From Penicillium oxalicum (taxonomy: Eukaryota > Ascomycota > Eurotiomycetes > Eurotiales > Aspergillaceae), in contig NC_064650.1 of the NCBI RefSeq assembly GCF_001723175.1, positions 2,914,001-2,978,000 on the forward strand: DNA of 64,000 nt. The letters are read 5' to 3'. The notes below the pieces were generated by a model that did not search any database, was not told where the DNA came from, and saw only the letters and a program-made list of their open reading frames with translations. The position numbers were made by a program, and so were the translations under genes. Positions 61,601 to 64,000 of this stretch are shown here, one piece after another; position 1 is the stretch's first letter, and every line of letters starts with the position of its first letter.

Positions 61601-62732
61601 ATGATCGACAGCTTGAAGGTGACTATTGCTGAACTCGAGGCACAGCTCGCCAATGCGGCCGAGGCCCAGGCTGCTATGCAAGAATCCGCTGAGGGCGTTT
61701 CTCGAGCCCTCCAGGAGAAGCACGCCGTGGAGCTCTCTGGCGTTCAAGCAGAGCATGCTGCGCTGTCCAGCAAGCACCGTGACACCCTTGCCCAGCTGGA
61801 GGACCTTCAGCGATCTGCCCAAAACGCCGCCAGCGGCAGCCAGTCTCAGTTGGAGGCCCTTCAGAAGGAACTCGGCCTGGCGCAGCAGGAGATTGCATCT
61901 CTGAAGGAAAAGCATACGGCGACCTGCCAAGAGCTGGAGGAACTGCTTGTGCACAAGAAGTCGATGGAGGAGAAGATTGCCAGTGGCCAGCAAGATCTGA
62001 ATGATCAGATTGACAAGAACATGCAACTTCTCAACCAACTCGGGGACGTGGAGAGCGACATCTACGCGAGCCGCAAGCAAATCCGGGAGCTTGAGGCCGA
62101 ACTGGCCGCTCTCAAGGCGAACACCGGTAAGAGTACTCCAAGCGGACTGAATGCGAGCCGATGGGCGCCTGTGGATGAGAGCAATGAGACAGATGTAGGA
62201 GGAGTTCCAGCCGCAGTGGAAGGTGAGGACCTTGGTCCATCCATTGAGGGAACGGTGGGACCTCCCCGTTTACAATCTTTCTCCTCAGAGTTGCCTGATT
62301 TTCATCCATTTACCTGAAGATGAGGCTCCGGTCAAACGATGCTCTTTTGTACCCAAACACTAATCATTTTTTTGTCGTTCTTCCGCGTAGATGGCAAGCA
62401 TCCAGGAACAGCTTAAGCACATCCGTTCTGCGAACGATGATTGGTATGACGAGCACCGCAGGTTAGTCTCCGACTCTTTTTTTTTCATTGCTGCTTCACA
62501 TCCATGATGGATTGTGGCTTTGGGGAAAATTTCCCTTGCGTTTGAGAAGTTGTGCAGACTAATCTCCTTTTTCGTTGATGACAGACTTCTCGGCGAGTTG
62601 GCTCAAGTTTCTCGACGTGCCACTCCCAATCCTCCGAGCACTTCGTCCACTCCACGCCCCGAGTTGTCCGCATCCGCCTCGGAATCTGAGGGTGGTCCCA
62701 GTCGGCCTGCTGAGGTGGCCGTCGTCCGGTGA
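58673..62732 (+). CDS. Giant coiled-coil protein with basic Ser/Thr-rich head
   Basis: Predicted 1266-residue protein; exons 58673-62254, 62391-62461 and 62585-62732. Residues 1 to about 265 are Ser/Thr/Pro/Lys-rich and low complexity (many SSST, KRP, TRPxS motifs), like microtubule-binding or phospho-regulated head regions. From about 270 to 1160 the sequence is an almost unbroken coiled coil rich in Glu, Ala, Lys, Leu with degenerate SHAEELEKL-type repeats. The last two small exons add MASIQEQLKHIRSANDDWYDEHRRLLGELA, a further short coil, and a disordered tail. Aspergillus homologues are generally annotated only as M-protein-repeat or coiled-coil proteins; a cytoskeletal, Golgi or spindle-pole scaffold is possible. 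The start at 58673 is the first ATG in a good context (CCACCATGG). The donor GTGGGA at 62255 was chosen because it keeps phase. Confidence 0.85.
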
Positions 62733-63704
62733 TTACTGAAGAATCAGTAGTTGGACGTGATTGCCGCTTGCTTGGTTGAAATCCCATCTCCCCCCGGAGC
62801 GTTTTTCTGAATCCCCTTTCTGGATTGTTATCCGAGCTCTTTGCTCTCTTTTTGAATCCTGTATCCTGTTGACTTGATTCTCTTCCTTTCCTCCTCCCCC
62901 CCCCCCCCCCCTCTCTCTTTCTCTCTCTCTCACTTTCCTCTCTCCTTCTCCTCCCTCGCCCTCCGCCGTCCTTCCGGTTGCCGTGTCCATCTTGACTCGC
63001 CCCGTTTTATATTGTATGTCATAAAATCCAGGATACCCTGCTCTTGCGTTTGTCCCCTTCTTGGCGGGTTCCAGGTCCAGCATGTATCCATGCTCCCCCT
63101 CATACTGATAGTTTCCATCCTTGCCACCTTTTTTTTGCCCTCTTGGTCCCAATTTGAAGGAGGTCTCTCTCTTTCCGTTTACTCTATTTTATTTAATTGA
63201 AGAGAGAACTGTTTTTTTTATATTCTTCCCTTTTCCCTCTTCATGTGACGGGTTCTGCGAGGGGCTAGTACTGTATGGATCTATCGGTGGTGGTGTAAAT
63301 GGGTCAAATGACGGCTCCGCGCCATCCACATGCCCGTAGCACGTTCTCAGCGGTTTTTGATTGATCCGGGGGCTGAGCACGTGCCCAGCACCCGTTGCCG
63401 CGTGGTTTGGCCTCGGCTGCATTGGCGGGTCGAACTATCAGACTGACATTCTCCCCAGGTTGTTTGCTTCTGCTCAGCATGAAGACTGGAATCATCCCGT
63501 GGTCAATTTATGTAAGCAGCTCCTCTGGAGAAGCTTATAGTAATTAAAAAGGAACATGGCAAGACAGAAAAGGCAATGAATATATATACACAGTAATTAA
63601 TATGGATATGTAAAAATCCTCCCATGACAAGGACCCCCCTATCAGTGAACAACATCCTCCTGCACCTCTCTCTCTCTCTCTCATAAGAAAGAAGGAAAGA
63701 AAAC
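62733..63704. other. 970-bp convergent intergenic region
   Basis: Between two convergent genes; contains a C16 run followed by CT repeats and T-rich stretches typical of 3' UTRs here. No gene seen. Confidence 0.55.
62896..62930 (+). repeat. Poly-C (16) plus CT microsatellite
   Basis: Sixteen C (62896-62911) followed by CT-rich repeats to about 62930; an all-pyrimidine strand that can form triplex or i-motif structures and is prone to sequencing error. Confidence 0.8.
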
Positions 63705-64000
63705 TCATTCATCAAGATTAAACCACTGCTTTCGCATGGGCTGTATCGAACCAAATAGTGCCCGAAAGGGTGCCAGCATCCTCCGTTTGCGGGCCTGCTT
63801 CTTGGCCTGCACGGCGCGCTGCATCTCCTTATACACGGTTGGAGTAATGATCGGCGACGGGGGACGAGGACCCGCGCCGCGGAGGAGGAGGATTGCGATC
63901 GAAAACTTTGTGAATCGTACGGTTTAGTCCACATGGCGGCGTTGATGGCGTCCTGTCGGGCGTCGCTGTAGGGACTTTCGCGGGGATGATACTGTTGCTG
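63705..64000 (-). CDS. Unrecognised protein, 3' end, with frame discontinuity
   Basis: C-terminal part of a gene entering from the right edge. From 64000 inward one frame reads YHPRESPYSDARQDAINAAMWTKPYDSQSF and looks coding. Nearer the end a different frame reads RPPSPIITPTVYKEMQRAV, KKQARKRRMLAPFRALF, QPMRKQWFNLDE and stops at 63705-63707; this basic, helical tail is also clearly protein-like. The two frames overlap near 63850-63920, and no ordinary intron joins them in phase (only a weak 44-nt GTCCTC...ATAAG option). The switch falls in TCC-repeat and C5 sequence, so a sequencing indel or real frameshift is likely. Family unknown. Confidence 0.55.

Noticed and set aside
1..64000. tRNA, rRNA, CRISPR arrays and intact transposons
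   Set aside because: I looked for T-arm motifs, regular repeat-spacer patterns and transposase motifs by eye and saw none; a tRNA scan and repeat masking would be decisive.

Overview
The window is nuclear DNA of a filamentous ascomycete, most likely a member of the Eurotiales (Aspergillus/Penicillium lineage). The evidence is short introns (about 50-100 nt) with GT...AG ends and CTAAC/CTGAC-like branch sites, gene spacing of a few hundred bases to about 4 kb, and close resemblance of most proteins to Aspergillus families. I found no bacterial-style operons, rRNA, tRNA, CRISPR array or intact transposon.

Layout, left to right. 0-10 kb: the 3' end of a Tgs1-type RNA cap hypermethylase, a GT32 (Och1-like) Golgi glycosyltransferase and a mitochondrial 1-Cys peroxiredoxin (Prx1 type), separated by gene-poor stretches. 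11.9-17 kb: a secreted GH3 beta-glucosidase convergent with a DHA2-type MFS exporter. 19.5-24.5 kb: a (6-4)-type cryptochrome/photolyase (CryA-like) convergent with a membrane GT2 synthase of the CelA/Tft1 mixed-linkage glucan type. 28.5-29.8 kb: a GH12 endo-glucanase diverging from that synthase across a 3.95-kb gap. 31-38 kb: an accessory block in which two decayed AIM9-like phosphotransferase (APH-fold) relics in opposite orientation flank a divergent but apparently intact eEF1A-like GTPase. 42.7-47.5 kb: an MFS sugar porter convergent with an RGS-LOV-PAS photoreceptor. 51.3-62.7 kb: housekeeping genes, namely a CCDC130/Saf4-type splicing factor with a 10-nt exon, a PTPA phosphatase activator (Rrd1) divergent from an unrecognised protein with a SANT-like tail, and a 1266-residue coiled-coil protein. 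The right edge carries the 3' end of another gene.

The exon joins given for multi-exon genes were worked out by hand from splice consensus, reading phase and family alignment from memory; start codons were restricted to ATG. No similarity search was run.

Most notable: (1) the eEF1A-like GTPase, in which the catalytic His after the DxPG motif is replaced by Arg and the start codon is split by an intron; (2) an AIM9-like pseudogene whose three visible lesions are all C-to-T or G-to-A transitions; (3) the divergent pairing of a glucan synthase with a GH12 glucanase; (4) an RGS-LOV photoreceptor and a photolyase/cryptochrome in the same 64 kb.
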